This document shows, piece after piece, positions 50,854 to 59,732 of a DNA stretch of 64,000 nt (its first letter is position 1; every line of letters begins with the position of its first letter). The notes below the pieces were generated by a model that had not been told where the DNA came from, did not search any database, and was given only the letters and a program-made list of their open reading frames with translations. Position numbers and translations under genes: made by a program. Source of the DNA: Anabaena minutissima FACHB-250 (GTDB taxonomy: Bacteria > Cyanobacteriota > Cyanobacteriia > Cyanobacteriales > Nostocaceae); NCBI RefSeq assembly GCF_014697125.1, contig NZ_JACJRG010000002.1:310001-374000 (forward strand), given 5' to 3'.

Positions 50854-51771
50854 TTAAACAAAGATATATCCAGCTTTCCCTACTTCCAGACGTACAACGT
50901 TAGCAGGAACAACTCCCGTGGGAGGTGGTAAAAACATCCCGCCGTTGGTAACAACATAAATCGCAGAGTGATCGCCTTCACTTTGACCAAAGGCCACAGA
51001 TGTACTGCCAATTACACCTTGCTCGGCTTGAGCAATAATAGTTGTTATGCCATCAGTCCCAATCCGCACTACACTGTTGTAAATGTGCGTTGCTCCGTAA
51101 AGGTTGCCTTCTACGTCAAATGCAAAGTCGTCAATGTTAGTCTTCTCTACAAAGACTTCCGGCTCACTGGGGTGATCTCCCATACCAAGGGGAATCCGCA
51201 ATAACAACATTTGTTCTGTATTGGAAACGTAGACTGTCCTGCAAAAACGTTTGATGCCATTGGCGGCTGGAATGGGGTTCTCTGCATTGCTACGAGCCAG
51301 CAAAGGATGTTCTAACCAAATGGATGCACTGGGTTGAGCAACATCAATTAGCCAGATTACACCACGATAGGAATCTGCTGTCAAATACTTGTTATCTGAT
51401 AGAGGGGTGATACCGTTGAGGAATATGGCATCTGGCAAGGTTAACAAGGTTTCTACTGTACCATCCTTGGCAACTAGAGAAACCACGGGTACAGAGTCAG
51501 CGTTCCATCCTGTAGCTATCAGACCGCCATCACTAGTAAAAGCTAGGCCGCTGACTTTGCCTGCAACACTGGCATGAATCTGCTGATTTCCATCTGGGGT
51601 GATGCGAACAATCTTACCAACTTCATGGTTAGTTACAAAGATTGTACCATCGGGAGCGATCGCCAGATTTTCGAGAAAAGTATTCACAGGGAATGAGGTA
51701 ATGATTTTAGCAGGAGCTAAATCAATCGGTGTATCCGCGTAAATAGGGGGTAAACCTACTGAATTTTCCAT
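50854..51771 (-). CDS. SMP-30/gluconolactonase/LRE-family beta-propeller protein
   Basis: A 305-aa six-bladed beta-propeller of the SMP-30/gluconolaconase-like type, with repeated [34 protein letters not shown] and [11 protein letters not shown] blades. Family members hydrolyse lactones or related esters using a bound divalent metal. The start ATG is 6 bp after the stop of the upstream SDR gene, so the two are almost certainly co-transcribed. No signal peptide is evident, so a cytoplasmic enzyme is likely. The substrate is not predictable from sequence. Confidence 0.85.
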   Translation of the reverse strand: MENSVGLPPIYADTPIDLAPAKIITSFPVNTFLENLAIAPDGTIFVTNHEVGKIVRITPDGNQQIHASVAGKVSGLAFTSDGGLIATGWNADSVPVVSLVAKDGTVETLLTLPDAIFLNGITPLSDNKYLTADSYRGVIWLIDVAQPSASIWLEHPLLARSNAENPIPAANGIKRFCRTVYVSNTEQMLLLRIPLGMGDHPSEPEVFVEKTNIDDFAFDVEGNLYGATHIYNSVVRIGTDGITTIIAQAEQGVIGSTSVAFGQSEGDHSAIYVVTNGGMFLPPPTGVVPANVVRLEVGKAGYIFV

Positions 51772-51777
51772 ATTGAC

Positions 51778-52524
51778 CTACCACTGTAATTGAACTGGGC
51801 CGCCAAACTTCCGCATCTCTGCAAAAAACTGTCCTTGCGCTCCTCCATCGGGAAGTGTTGCCAAATAGACGGCTGTTTCCGCTCCCTCTTCTGCTGTAAA
51901 TGGAGCTTGATCACCCCCCATATCTGTCTTCATCCAACCCGGAGAATAGGCATTCACAAGAATATTAGTACCTTGGAGTTCCTTAGCCAGAATCGCTGTG
52001 ATACCATTCACACCCACCTTAGAGAGCCGATAAGATGGTGCTAAAGGGTAATAATCATCGAGAATTGAGTTTAGAGAAGCCATTTCAGTGGAAATATTAA
52101 CTATGCGTCCGTAGTTTTCCACCTGCATCAACGGAATTAATGCTTGAGAAATTCTCACTACTGCCAAAACATTAGTTTCAAAAGTGACTCGCATCGTTTC
52201 CAATTGCACAGTCAGCAAACTAGACTCCTCTGGCTTAGTTGTAGGATTCACACCTGCATTGTTAACTAAAATATCTACTTTGCCATAGGTTTCACTCAAC
52301 CACTGGGTAAACTGCTGAACACTTGCATCATCAGTAACATCCAGTAAATGATAGTCTACATCCAGCCCTTCACTAAATAGTTGTTGCTTGGTAGCTAAAC
52401 CATCTGTTTCATTACGACTCGTCAGAATTACACGGATACCCATTTGGGATAACTTACGGGAAATAGCATATCCTAGACCTCGATTACTGCCTGTTACCAC
52501 CGCAATTCTCGTTGGAGTAGTCAT
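51778..52524 (-). CDS. Short-chain dehydrogenase/reductase (classical SDR)
   Basis: A 248-aa NAD(P)-dependent oxidoreductase. It has the cofactor motif TGSNRGLGYAI near the N-terminus, NNAGVN in the middle, the catalytic serine around IVNISTEMAS, the YRLSK (YxxxK) pair and a YSPGWMKTDMGG end typical of carbonyl-reductase-like SDRs. It is the first gene of the SDR/SMP-30/ABM cluster and is transcribed away from a LysR gene with 85 bp between them, the usual layout of a LysR-controlled target operon. Confidence 0.9.
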   Translation of the reverse strand: MTTPTRIAVVTGSNRGLGYAISRKLSQMGIRVILTSRNETDGLATKQQLFSEGLDVDYHLLDVTDDASVQQFTQWLSETYGKVDILVNNAGVNPTTKPEESSLLTVQLETMRVTFETNVLAVVRISQALIPLMQVENYGRIVNISTEMASLNSILDDYYPLAPSYRLSKVGVNGITAILAKELQGTNILVNAYSPGWMKTDMGGDQAPFTAEEGAETAVYLATLPDGGAQGQFFAEMRKFGGPVQLQW

Positions 52525-52609
52525 TTTTGTGACCTAAAAAATGCTTTCAGATTTACTGTACTGAGATGTTATAAATTAAGCAAATTGATTACAGCGATAC
52601 ATTTAATTA
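52525..52609. promoter_or_regulatory. Divergent promoter region, SDR operon / LysR gene
   Basis: This 85-bp gap between divergent genes should hold both promoters and the LysR binding site. It is AT-rich. I could not find a clean T-N11-A palindrome, so the exact site is not called. Confidence 0.45.
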
Positions 52610-53527
52610 ATGGGATTAATCGATTTATCTGCCATTGACCTCAACCTGCTTGTCGCCTTTGAAGTGCTTTTTGAGGAACGCAGTGTGACAGCCGCCGCTC
52701 AACGTTTATACCTCGGACAACCAGCCATGAGTGCAGCTCTGGGAAGGTTACGCACACTATTTCAGGATGATTTATTTATCCGTATCGGCAGAGAAATGCA
52801 GCCGACAGCAAAAGCTCTAGAAATTGCTCCAGGTATCTCAATTGCTCTCCAGCAAATCCGACAGACACTAGAATTTAGTCAAACCTTTGAGCCAAAAACT
52901 TCTAAACATACCTTTGCAATTGGTAGTTCGGATTACACCAGCTATGTTGTTGTACCCAAGCTGTTAGAAGTTTGTCATCAGGTTGCACCAAACATTAATT
53001 TTCGACTAATTGGTTTTGAGAAAGATGGTGTGGGAGACTTATTAGAGCAACGAGAAATTGATGTTGCGCTGGGGTTCTTTCAAAATCCTCCCCGACAAAC
53101 AATACAAATGTCATTATTTCAAGAACACTTTGTAGGTATTTGTCGCCGTGGACACCCTTTTATCACTGAGGAGACGATGACACCGGAAACCTTTGCTCGT
53201 CTCCCCCAAGCTCTTTTTACTCTCAGACGAGATGACATTGGTGAAATTGACAAGGTACTTGCTGAATACAATCTTCAGCGTCGTGTCGCTTTGACTACGC
53301 CGCACTTGCTGATATTACCAGCCGTCATTTCATCCAGTGATTTGGTGACTGTCATTCCTTCTCGACTGGTGACACCGTTTGCTTGCAAAGATACATTAGA
53401 AATTTTTGAACTTCCTGTACAAACTGAACCTTGGATGATTTCTATGCTGTGGAGCAAACTTACAAATCAGGATCAGGCGAGTATTTGGTTACGGCAAATA
53501 CTTCAAAGTGTTTGTCAGGGGATTTAA
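52610..53527 (+). CDS. LysR-family transcriptional regulator
   Basis: A 305-aa regulator. Residues about 8-68 form the winged HTH (IDLNLLVAFEVLFEERSVTA, then GQPAMSAALGRLR and DLFIRIGREM). The rest is a periplasmic-binding-protein-like effector domain of the NodD/NahR-like branch (FAIGSSDYTSYVVVPKLLEV; LLEQREIDVALGF). It is divergent from the SDR/SMP-30/ABM cluster and ends one base short of the converging second SDR gene. It most likely controls the divergent operon and itself, in response to an unknown small aromatic or lactone-type ligand. Confidence 0.9.
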   Translation: MGLIDLSAIDLNLLVAFEVLFEERSVTAAAQRLYLGQPAMSAALGRLRTLFQDDLFIRIGREMQPTAKALEIAPGISIALQQIRQTLEFSQTFEPKTSKHTFAIGSSDYTSYVVVPKLLEVCHQVAPNINFRLIGFEKDGVGDLLEQREIDVALGFFQNPPRQTIQMSLFQEHFVGICRRGHPFITEETMTPETFARLPQALFTLRRDDIGEIDKVLAEYNLQRRVALTTPHLLILPAVISSSDLVTVIPSRLVTPFACKDTLEIFELPVQTEPWMISMLWSKLTNQDQASIWLRQILQSVCQGI

Positions 53528-53528
53528 G

Positions 53529-54242
53529 CTAGATAGCCGCAGAATAGGCTTCATCTACTTTCAAGGTTGTACCTGTGATAAATTTAGCATCATCGGAAAT
53601 CAAAAAAGCCACTATTTTGGCAAACTCTCTATAGGTAGCAGGACGACCCAACATTAAATCCGCCGGTACATTCCAGCCTTCTAACTCTGCCATTGAATCT
53701 GCGACAAAGAAAGGCGCGACAGAAACCATGCGAATTTTATCTGCTCTGTAACGTTTGGCATAAAGTTTTGTAAAGCCTTCCATTGCGGTGCGGAGTGTTC
53801 CAGTAAAGGGAGTTCCTAAGCTTGGTTCTTGAGAATCACAGGCGGAGATATTGACGATTGCACCACCACCGGAATTTTGCATCGGTGCTGTCACTAGTCT
53901 GGCGATGCGAACCACACTCAAAAATAGCATTTCAAAGTTTTCTAGCCACATTTCATCGGAAATAGATAGCAAATCAGGTCTGGGTGGGTCGCCGAAACTA
54001 TTGACTACTGCATCAATACGACCAAATTTAGTTAAGGTAGTCTCGACTAATTGCTGTAAGTCTTGAGGGTTGGTTATTGAGCCTTGAATAGCAATTCCAC
54101 CCAATTCTCTGGCTAAATCTAAAACTTCAGGCGATCGCGCCATTAATGCCACATTGTAACCCCTCGCTGCTAATTCTCTGGCGCAACCCCCACCAATTCC
54201 CCGACTAGCAGCTGTTACAATCACAACTTTTGCTGAAGTCAT
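53529..54242 (-). CDS. Atypical SDR-family oxidoreductase without YxxxK
   Basis: A 237-aa Rossmann-fold protein with an intact cofactor motif (TAASRGIGGGCARELAARGY) and the NSFGDPP variant of NNAG. Where classical SDRs read Y-x-x-x-K, this protein has TGTLR inside GTPFTGTLRTAMEGFTK: the tyrosine aligns with Thr and the lysine with Arg. That pattern resembles an SDR subgroup that uses a conserved Arg near this position. It may bind NAD(P) without classical carbonyl reduction. It faces the LysR gene tail to tail with a one-base gap. Confidence 0.85.
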   Translation of the reverse strand: MTSAKVVIVTAASRGIGGGCARELAARGYNVALMARSPEVLDLARELGGIAIQGSITNPQDLQQLVETTLTKFGRIDAVVNSFGDPPRPDLLSISDEMWLENFEMLFLSVVRIARLVTAPMQNSGGGAIVNISACDSQEPSLGTPFTGTLRTAMEGFTKLYAKRYRADKIRMVSVAPFFVADSMAELEGWNVPADLMLGRPATYREFAKIVAFLISDDAKFITGTTLKVDEAYSAAI

Positions 54243-54449
54243 ATCGCTACTTTCTAAAGATTTTTCTTTATTGCTAAACTATACCAATTTGTGATGCGGC
54301 TACAGCCTGTACAGGATTATATGAGCAAGAGTTAATGATTTTTCAATGTGTTCTCGGAGAATATGTAAAAGTAGAGAGAGAAGATAACATCCTAGCAGGC
54401 GCAAGACGGTGTGTGTATTGGGTCGTCAGTAAAGAATAAATTCAAAATT

Positions 54450-55055
54450 ATGACTACAAGCTTACCCTGCATTACAGAAATTGTACCAATAGTATTGCAA
54501 TTACCGAGTGCGATCGCCATCAATGACGATCAATTTTATGAATTTTGTCAACTCAACCACGATTTTCGCATCGAACGTAATGCTATTGGAGAATTAATAA
54601 TTATGCCCCCAACTGGCTCTGAAACAGATGAGAGCAACTTTAATTTAATTGGACAGTTATGGGTTTGGACAAAGCAAGATGGTACAGGTGTAGGGTTTGG
54701 TTCTAGTGGTGGTTTCACCTTGCCAAATGGTGCAGTCCGTTCTCCTGACGCAGCTTGGATAAAACGCACACACTGGGAAGCAATACCATTAGAATTAAGA
54801 AAGCGATTTGCACCAATTTGTCCTGAGTTTGTGATTGAATTGCGTTCTGAAAGTGATAATTTGCGAATCTTGCAAGACAAGATGCAAGAGTATATAAATA
54901 ATGGAACACAACTTGGTTGGTTAATTGATAGAAAACAACGCCAAGTTTTTATTTATCGTCCTCATACTAATGTTGAGTTATTAGATAATCCTCATACGCT
55001 TTCTGGTGAACCTTTGTTACCTGGATTTGTTTTGGATTTAAGTCAAGTTTGGTAG
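54450..55055 (+). CDS. Uma2-family (DUF820) PD-(D/E)xK nuclease-like protein
   Basis: Uma2 proteins are abundant in cyanobacteria and have a restriction-endonuclease-like fold; their cellular role is not established. This copy has the family text FRIERNAIGELIIMPPTGSE, the SPDAAWI aspartate and the FVIELRSESD strand, followed by LGWLIDR and VFIYRPH. The frame is open to an ATG at 54411, but the ATG at 54450 gives the usual N-terminus. It looks intact and stands alone. Confidence 0.88.
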   Translation: MTTSLPCITEIVPIVLQLPSAIAINDDQFYEFCQLNHDFRIERNAIGELIIMPPTGSETDESNFNLIGQLWVWTKQDGTGVGFGSSGGFTLPNGAVRSPDAAWIKRTHWEAIPLELRKRFAPICPEFVIELRSESDNLRILQDKMQEYINNGTQLGWLIDRKQRQVFIYRPHTNVELLDNPHTLSGEPLLPGFVLDLSQVW

Positions 55056-55096
55056 CGAATATATAATAAAATCAATTGAAGTATTTTTAGCACACC

Positions 55097-55204
55097 ATGC
55101 AAACCATAGTAAATATTTTATCTGATATAAAAAGAGCCATCAGTAATACACATGATGCAATTAATAAGGCAATAGAACGCCAAAATATAACTGAAAATCA
55201 CTAA
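55097..55204 (+). CDS. Possible 35-aa small ORF, or 5' part of the next gene
   Basis: MQTIVNILSDIKRAISNTHD followed by a short helical stretch ending in TENH and TAA. The sequence between its stop and the next ATG stays open in the frame of the following gene and reads KIESQSAHEYALKAALKS, also helical. One base of frameshift would join the two into a longer coiled N-terminus. So it is either a small upstream gene or the start of a frameshifted one. No ribosome site is seen. Confidence 0.35.
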   Translation: MQTIVNILSDIKRAISNTHDAINKAIERQNITENH

Positions 55205-55271
55205 GATTGAATCTCAATCCGCACATGAATATGCTTTAAAGGCTGCTTTAAAAAGTGATCAGAACTCAGCG

Positions 55272-55826
55272 ATGGAGGCTTTATTTCAGGAGTTAGTTCA
55301 AGAAAAATTTGCTAATATACTCCAGTCCCAAATCAAAGAACAAGCAGCAGTTGTTGAACTTCTCAATAATAATCTGGCAACTTTGATTGCAGTCCAGATT
55401 ACTCTAGAGGAAAAACATACTGAAAACAACCCAGTTCTAAATAAAAATATTCAGTCCTATTCACCATCATTTAGTGAAAATTTTGACCAAGATTTAGAAA
55501 ATAAAGAGCTATCATCTGGAGATATTCTTCTTGAAAGAGTCAAAAAAGTAATTTCAGAACAGTCATTGGTAAAAATAGAAAATATAAATCTAGATCATTC
55601 TCTAGTTTTAGGGCAATGTTTTGGCTCTTTTTTGTCATCATCAAATAACCATGCTATCTCGTCCAATGACTTCAATATGGATGAGCTAGATACAGTAGAA
55701 TTATTAATGGCTATAGAAGAAGAGTTTGAAATAGAAATTTCTGATGCAGAAGCCGAGATTATAAGAACAGTTAAAGAATTAGTTAACATAGTTTCATTCA
55801 AACTAAATCAAAAACAGCTATTATAA
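55272..55826 (+). CDS. Coiled-coil protein with a serine-less acyl-carrier-protein-like domain
   Basis: The 184-aa product begins with a helical segment (LFQELVQEKFANILQSQIKE) and a low-complexity linker. Residues about 86-178 match acyl carrier protein: ERVKKVISEQ, a lengthened loop, then MDELDTVELLMAIEEEFEIE and a closing helix RTVKELVNIVSF. ACPs read DSLDTVEL, where the Ser carries phosphopantetheine; here it is Glu138. The domain therefore cannot be loaded in the normal way and may act only as a protein-binding module. The gene is AT-rich compared with the core genes. It overlaps the stop of the converging gene by 6 bp. Function is unknown. Confidence 0.75.
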   Translation: MEALFQELVQEKFANILQSQIKEQAAVVELLNNNLATLIAVQITLEEKHTENNPVLNKNIQSYSPSFSENFDQDLENKELSSGDILLERVKKVISEQSLVKIENINLDHSLVLGQCFGSFLSSSNNHAISSNDFNMDELDTVELLMAIEEEFEIEISDAEAEIIRTVKELVNIVSFKLNQKQLL

Positions 55827-57773
55827 ATTGCTGCGCTGCCGAGAAGGATTTACATAGCGCATTTCAAACTGACTCTCTTCCCAGAGTGGTAATAAAGCTT
55901 GTTTCGCCGCATTTAATTGAGCTTGAGAGAAACGAGTTTTGCCATGTTCTATAATCCAGATAAAAGTTCTAGTGATTAAATCGGCTTGAAAACTTTTCTC
56001 ATATTGATAATTATTAATTCTGCCTACTTGAGCATCTAAATAATACAAAGCATCTTTAAAATTCCATTTAGAAAAATTACTATTCATTCTGTCTTTAGTA
56101 TTACCTGCTTCCATTAAAGTTAAGTTGCGGATAATATAGTCTATCCCCTCTATGGATGAGTCAGTATTTCGCACTAGATTTGTTAGTGTTTGATAATATG
56201 CTTTTAAAATAACAGCCGGAATATTTTCAACATAATTATTTAACCAAGATTGAATATCTTGGAGATAAGGTACTAGTTCTCTAATATCATCAATGTCTAA
56301 AATTGGAGTGTGCTTGCTACCATAATCTGCGATATTTTTCTTTAACTCTGATGCTGATAAATTATTTTTTTGTGCATAGTAATCGATAACTTTAGGAATA
56401 AATTTTTCTAATAACCATTGTTTAGTATATGTAGCTGTCCAAGTTCCTTTTGTACCAATATCTTGATGCCATGAATTAATTTCACCATTTTCTAAAGACT
56501 GGAGATGAATATGATTAATTTCATAAACTATGTTAATGATGCCATTGGGTAATAAAGAGAAATAATTAACAGGGCGAGGTAAAATAAACGCATGATCACG
56601 GATTCCTCGACTCACGCGAATGGAAATTTCTTCTTGCTGAAATAAGTGCCATTCTGATTTACCTTGCACATAGTTAAATTCATTGGCAAAATCGTGCATT
56701 AACCGCCATAGTTTGGCATCTACAGAAAAAAGATGTACGCCACGACTACCTAAAAATTCGACAAATTCAAAATCCCAGGTTTCTAAAATATTTTCGCATT
56801 CAATAATTGATTGTTTGTATTCTTGACAAACTACATCAATACACAAACATAAATCTGCTGTTTCTAAATCAGATAAAATAACTGTAGTTTGACCTAAAAT
56901 AACTTCAAAAGCATTATCATCTATTTGTTTAATAAATCTCCGACATCCCCATTCAGGACGAGTATTCAATCCGGTCATTAATTGAGCTAAAATATCTTGG
57001 TGATTGAGTTTAATTTTGCAACCTCTTAAAATCACCCCACTAAATTGGATGAGACAATCACCATCTCTGAAAGCCTTGGGTAAGTTACATTCTATGACAA
57101 CTTTAGGCTTGACGACAATTAAGCGATCGCCTTCTCGCACAATCGCGGGTATAAAATCAGTTTGAGCGACAATTTCTTGTAAATTATGTCGTCTTAATGA
57201 TTTTTCAATTAAATTATATTGGCTATATTTTAAAGTGTTAATTGTATTTTTATCAATATTTTTAAGATAGTGAAAATTATAATTGTTATAAAATTCTAAT
57301 GCTGTAGTATTACTTTTTAAGGAGTAAATATTTTTGTCAAGTACACATTCCTCCCTATGATAAAGTAAATATTTAAAAAATTTAATTTGATAACCATTGG
57401 TGACTACAAAGAATAAAGGTTTTAAATAGATACTGTAGAATCTTGCTTGGGCTATCGCTTCTTGAAAATTATTTGCTTGGGGAGATAAATAAATAATAAT
57501 TATTAATGATGTATCAGCATTTTGTTGAACTACATCATTAGTAGAAAAATAAATTTGTACGTTTTCTAGTTTGGTTGCTAAATTTCCGTTGGTTTCAGAA
57601 CTCAAACTACATTTCCTAGAACAAAATTCCTCTGGGTAACAGAGATGATGAAACATTGGTATAACAAACTTAGTTTCTACATCTTCTTGGTGTTGTAAAA
57701 CACGATAATCAAAAGATTGTATCCATGTGATAAATTTATTTTCCGCATCCGAGGGTGACATTTGATAATCCAA
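55821..57773 (-). CDS. 650-aa protein with a degenerate HsdR-N-like nuclease domain
   Basis: Residues about 20-150 resemble the N-terminal domain of type I restriction subunit R: TKFVIPMFHHLCYPEEF, a strand LIIIIYLSPQANNF, the AIAQARFYSIYL helix and FFVVTNGYQIKFFKYL. The central strand should read like DLVIEVK; here the Glu and Lys are replaced by hydrophobics and Tyr, so nuclease activity is doubtful. The remaining 500 residues show no helicase motifs and no domain I recognise. The gene is AT-rich, overlaps the ACP-like gene tail to tail by 6 bp and is 235 bp from purQ. It may be a derived regulatory or defence-related protein, with low certainty. Confidence 0.6.
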   Translation of the reverse strand: MDYQMSPSDAENKFITWIQSFDYRVLQHQEDVETKFVIPMFHHLCYPEEFCSRKCSLSSETNGNLATKLENVQIYFSTNDVVQQNADTSLIIIIYLSPQANNFQEAIAQARFYSIYLKPLFFVVTNGYQIKFFKYLLYHREECVLDKNIYSLKSNTTALEFYNNYNFHYLKNIDKNTINTLKYSQYNLIEKSLRRHNLQEIVAQTDFIPAIVREGDRLIVVKPKVVIECNLPKAFRDGDCLIQFSGVILRGCKIKLNHQDILAQLMTGLNTRPEWGCRRFIKQIDDNAFEVILGQTTVILSDLETADLCLCIDVVCQEYKQSIIECENILETWDFEFVEFLGSRGVHLFSVDAKLWRLMHDFANEFNYVQGKSEWHLFQQEEISIRVSRGIRDHAFILPRPVNYFSLLPNGIINIVYEINHIHLQSLENGEINSWHQDIGTKGTWTATYTKQWLLEKFIPKVIDYYAQKNNLSASELKKNIADYGSKHTPILDIDDIRELVPYLQDIQSWLNNYVENIPAVILKAYYQTLTNLVRNTDSSIEGIDYIIRNLTLMEAGNTKDRMNSNFSKWNFKDALYYLDAQVGRINNYQYEKSFQADLITRTFIWIIEHGKTRFSQAQLNAAKQALLPLWEESQFEMRYVNPSRQRSNL

Positions 57774-57945
57774 GGGATAATGCTCTAATAAAATTAACTA
57801 TACAGATTCAATTTATTTATGTCGCCTTTCGTTAACCTTCCTCAGCAAAAAAATAAAAATAATTGTAATTGATTCCTTTCACATTTTCCCTTGCCATGCC
57901 TCCGTTGTGTAATTCTTCACATACATTGATATTTTGATACATCTA

Positions 57946-57971
57946 TAAAAAGGCACAGTCTGACTGTGCCT
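57946..57971 (-). terminator. Intrinsic terminator of purQ
   Basis: AGGCACAGTC and GACTGTGCCT form a perfect 10-bp stem. On the minus strand it is followed at once by TTTTTATAG. It sits 38 bp past the purQ stop, a textbook Rho-independent terminator for that transcript. Confidence 0.88.
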
Positions 57972-58008
57972 CTATATTGCTGAAATATCATGAGTGTGAA
58001 GGTAAAAA

Positions 58009-58683
58009 TTACGCCAAGGCTACTACTTTTTCTAGCAAACCTTTAAACAATCTCAACCCATCATCACCCCCAATTACGGGATCAGATGCCCTTTCTGGGT
58101 GTGGCATCATACCGACAACATTACCCTGACGATTACAAATCCCCGCAATGTTATTTAGTGAACCGTTAGGGTTTTCGCCTGCATAACGTAAGACTACCTG
58201 CCCTTTATCTTCAATCTCAGATAAAGTCGCCTTATCCGCATAAAATCGTCCTTCTCCGTGGGCAATTGGTAAAGTGATAACTTCACCAGTGTTATACGCC
58301 TGTGTCCAAGGACTATTATGGCTTTCAACTTTTAAAGGGACGCGATCGCAGATAAAATGCAAATCTCGGTTTCTAGTAAGTATCCCCGGCAAAAGTCCGG
58401 CTTCAGTTAATACCTGAAAACCATTACAAATCCCCAGGACTAACTTACCCTTTTGGGCGTGGGCAATTACTTGCTGCATCACAGGCGAGAATCGGGCGAT
58501 CGCACCACAGCGCAAATAATCGCCGTAGCTAAACCCCCCAGGGACGATAATGGCATCCAAATCATCAATATCTGTATCTTGATGCCAAACCATGCGAGTT
58601 GGCTGTCCTAGCAAGTCTCTGGTGACATAAGCAACATCGCGATCGCAATTAGAACCTGGAAAAACTACAACACCGAATTTCAT
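58009..58683 (-). CDS. purQ: Phosphoribosylformylglycinamidine synthase subunit PurQ
   Basis: Glutaminase subunit of FGAM synthase (purine synthesis step 4); it supplies ammonia to PurL within the PurLQS complex. The class I amidotransferase residues are in place: Cys86 in LGICNGFQ, His195 and Glu197 in [26 protein letters not shown] and HGEGRFY are also typical. Length (224 aa) is normal for PurQ. It follows purS on the same strand after 132 bp, with a tandem heptamer repeat between them. Confidence 0.97.
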   Translation of the reverse strand: MKFGVVVFPGSNCDRDVAYVTRDLLGQPTRMVWHQDTDIDDLDAIIVPGGFSYGDYLRCGAIARFSPVMQQVIAHAQKGKLVLGICNGFQVLTEAGLLPGILTRNRDLHFICDRVPLKVESHNSPWTQAYNTGEVITLPIAHGEGRFYADKATLSEIEDKGQVVLRYAGENPNGSLNNIAGICNRQGNVVGMMPHPERASDPVIGGDDGLRLFKGLLEKVVALA

Positions 58684-58781
58684 AATTAATCAAGAGTCAT
58701 TAGTCATTGGGCATTAGTCATTGGGTATGGGGGCATTGAGCATGGGAAAGTTGGTATGAGTTACTCTCTCCCTTCTCTTCC

Positions 58782-58811
58782 CTGTCACCTGTCACCTGTC
58801 ACCTGTCACCT
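58782..58811. repeat. Heptamer tandem repeat (CTGTCAC x4) between purS and purQ
   Basis: Four exact copies of CTGTCAC plus a partial one. Next to it (about 58697-58735) is a degenerate GTCATTGGGCATTA duplication. These are short tandemly repeated repetitive (STRR) sequences of the heterocystous-cyanobacterial kind. Copy number probably varies between strains. Confidence 0.85.
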
Positions 58812-58815
58812 ATCT

Positions 58816-59094
58816 CTAAAACACTCCCGTTTGAGTTTCGACCTCAATTAAATCAAAACGGTAATTTTCAATGACAGGATTTGCTAACATTTGGTTACAG
58901 ATGCGCTCCATGTCTTGACGTGCTTTGGTTTCATCAGAGGATGTAATCGTCAATTCAATGTACTTACCAATCCGTACATTTTCTACGGTATTGTATCCCA
59001 TCTGCTGGAGACCAGATTGTACAGCCACACCAGCCGGATCTAAGACTGAAGGACGAAGGGTGACAAAAATTTTGGCTAGATACTTGGTTTGCAC
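58816..59094 (-). CDS. purS: Phosphoribosylformylglycinamidine synthase subunit PurS
   Basis: Small subunit of the PurLQS complex that bridges PurQ and PurL. The 92-aa product has the family text KIFVTLRPSVLDPAGVAVQS, MGYNTVENVRIGKYIEL and MCNQMLANPVIENYRFD-type ending (here ERICNQMLANPVIENYRF). It precedes purQ on the minus strand and is divergent from the Fur-family gene with 137 bp between, including a HIP1 site near 59113. Confidence 0.95.
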   Translation of the reverse strand: MQTKYLAKIFVTLRPSVLDPAGVAVQSGLQQMGYNTVENVRIGKYIELTITSSDETKARQDMERICNQMLANPVIENYRFDLIEVETQTGVF

Positions 59095-59231
59095 AGGTTT
59101 TTGCTGAATGCTGCGATCGCTATACTATAACTTTCTGTTCCAACTAGGTAAAAATAAGATGATGAAGCCGTTACAGTTGATCTATTAGTTAGCCAGTTTA
59201 ACAGCTTCTACTACAGTGGCAAATTAAAACC

Positions 59232-59630
59232 ATGTCTATGAGAGCCATACGCACCCGCAGCCAAGAGCGAATTTTAAACCTCCTGCAAACCATGAAACAA
59301 GGTATTTCTGCCCAAGATATTTATGTAGAACTACGAAATCGTAATCAGAGCATGGGTTTAGCCACGGTTTATCGCTCCTTAGAAGCCTTAAAACTCGAAG
59401 GTCTGGTGCAGGTACGGACTTTATCTAATGGTGAAGCTCTGTATAGTATGGCACTTCAAGACAAACATCACCTCACTTGCTTGCAATGTGGTGCTTCAAT
59501 TCCCATTCATCAATGCCCTGTGCATGACTTAGAAGACCAACTACAAGTTACCCATAAGTTTAAAATTTTCTACCACACCTTAGAGTTCTTCGGTTTGTGT
59601 GGTAAATGTCAAATGAATCATAGTCAATAG
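59232..59630 (+). CDS. Fur-family regulator, probably Zur (FurB)
   Basis: A 132-aa metalloregulator. The winged-helix part includes GISAQDIYVELRNRNQSMG and the recognition-helix text LATVYRSLEALKLEGL. Structural zinc ligands are visible as Cys83-x-x-Cys86 and Cys123-x-x-Cys126, with His79/His80 for the regulatory site. The FFGLCGKC ending is like that of zinc-responsive Zur (EAHGLCAAC in E. coli), so I favour Zur over Fur or PerR. Two ATGs (59232 and 59238) are possible starts. It is transcribed alone, divergent from purS. I saw no obvious Zur box. Confidence 0.8.
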   Translation: MSMRAIRTRSQERILNLLQTMKQGISAQDIYVELRNRNQSMGLATVYRSLEALKLEGLVQVRTLSNGEALYSMALQDKHHLTCLQCGASIPIHQCPVHDLEDQLQVTHKFKIFYHTLEFFGLCGKCQMNHSQ

Positions 59631-59732
59631 TGATTATATAACTCAAATAAAAAACAAATGACTAACGACTATTAAGGCATTATCTCAAAACTGATTTAGC
59701 CCAACATTGACATAGAAAAACATCTGCCCAAG

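Noticed and set aside
54243-57773. A defence island around the Uma2, ACP-like and HsdR-N-like genes
   Set aside because: No methyltransferase, helicase, NTPase, toxin or other recognised defence gene is present; only a weak nuclease-like resemblance supports it.
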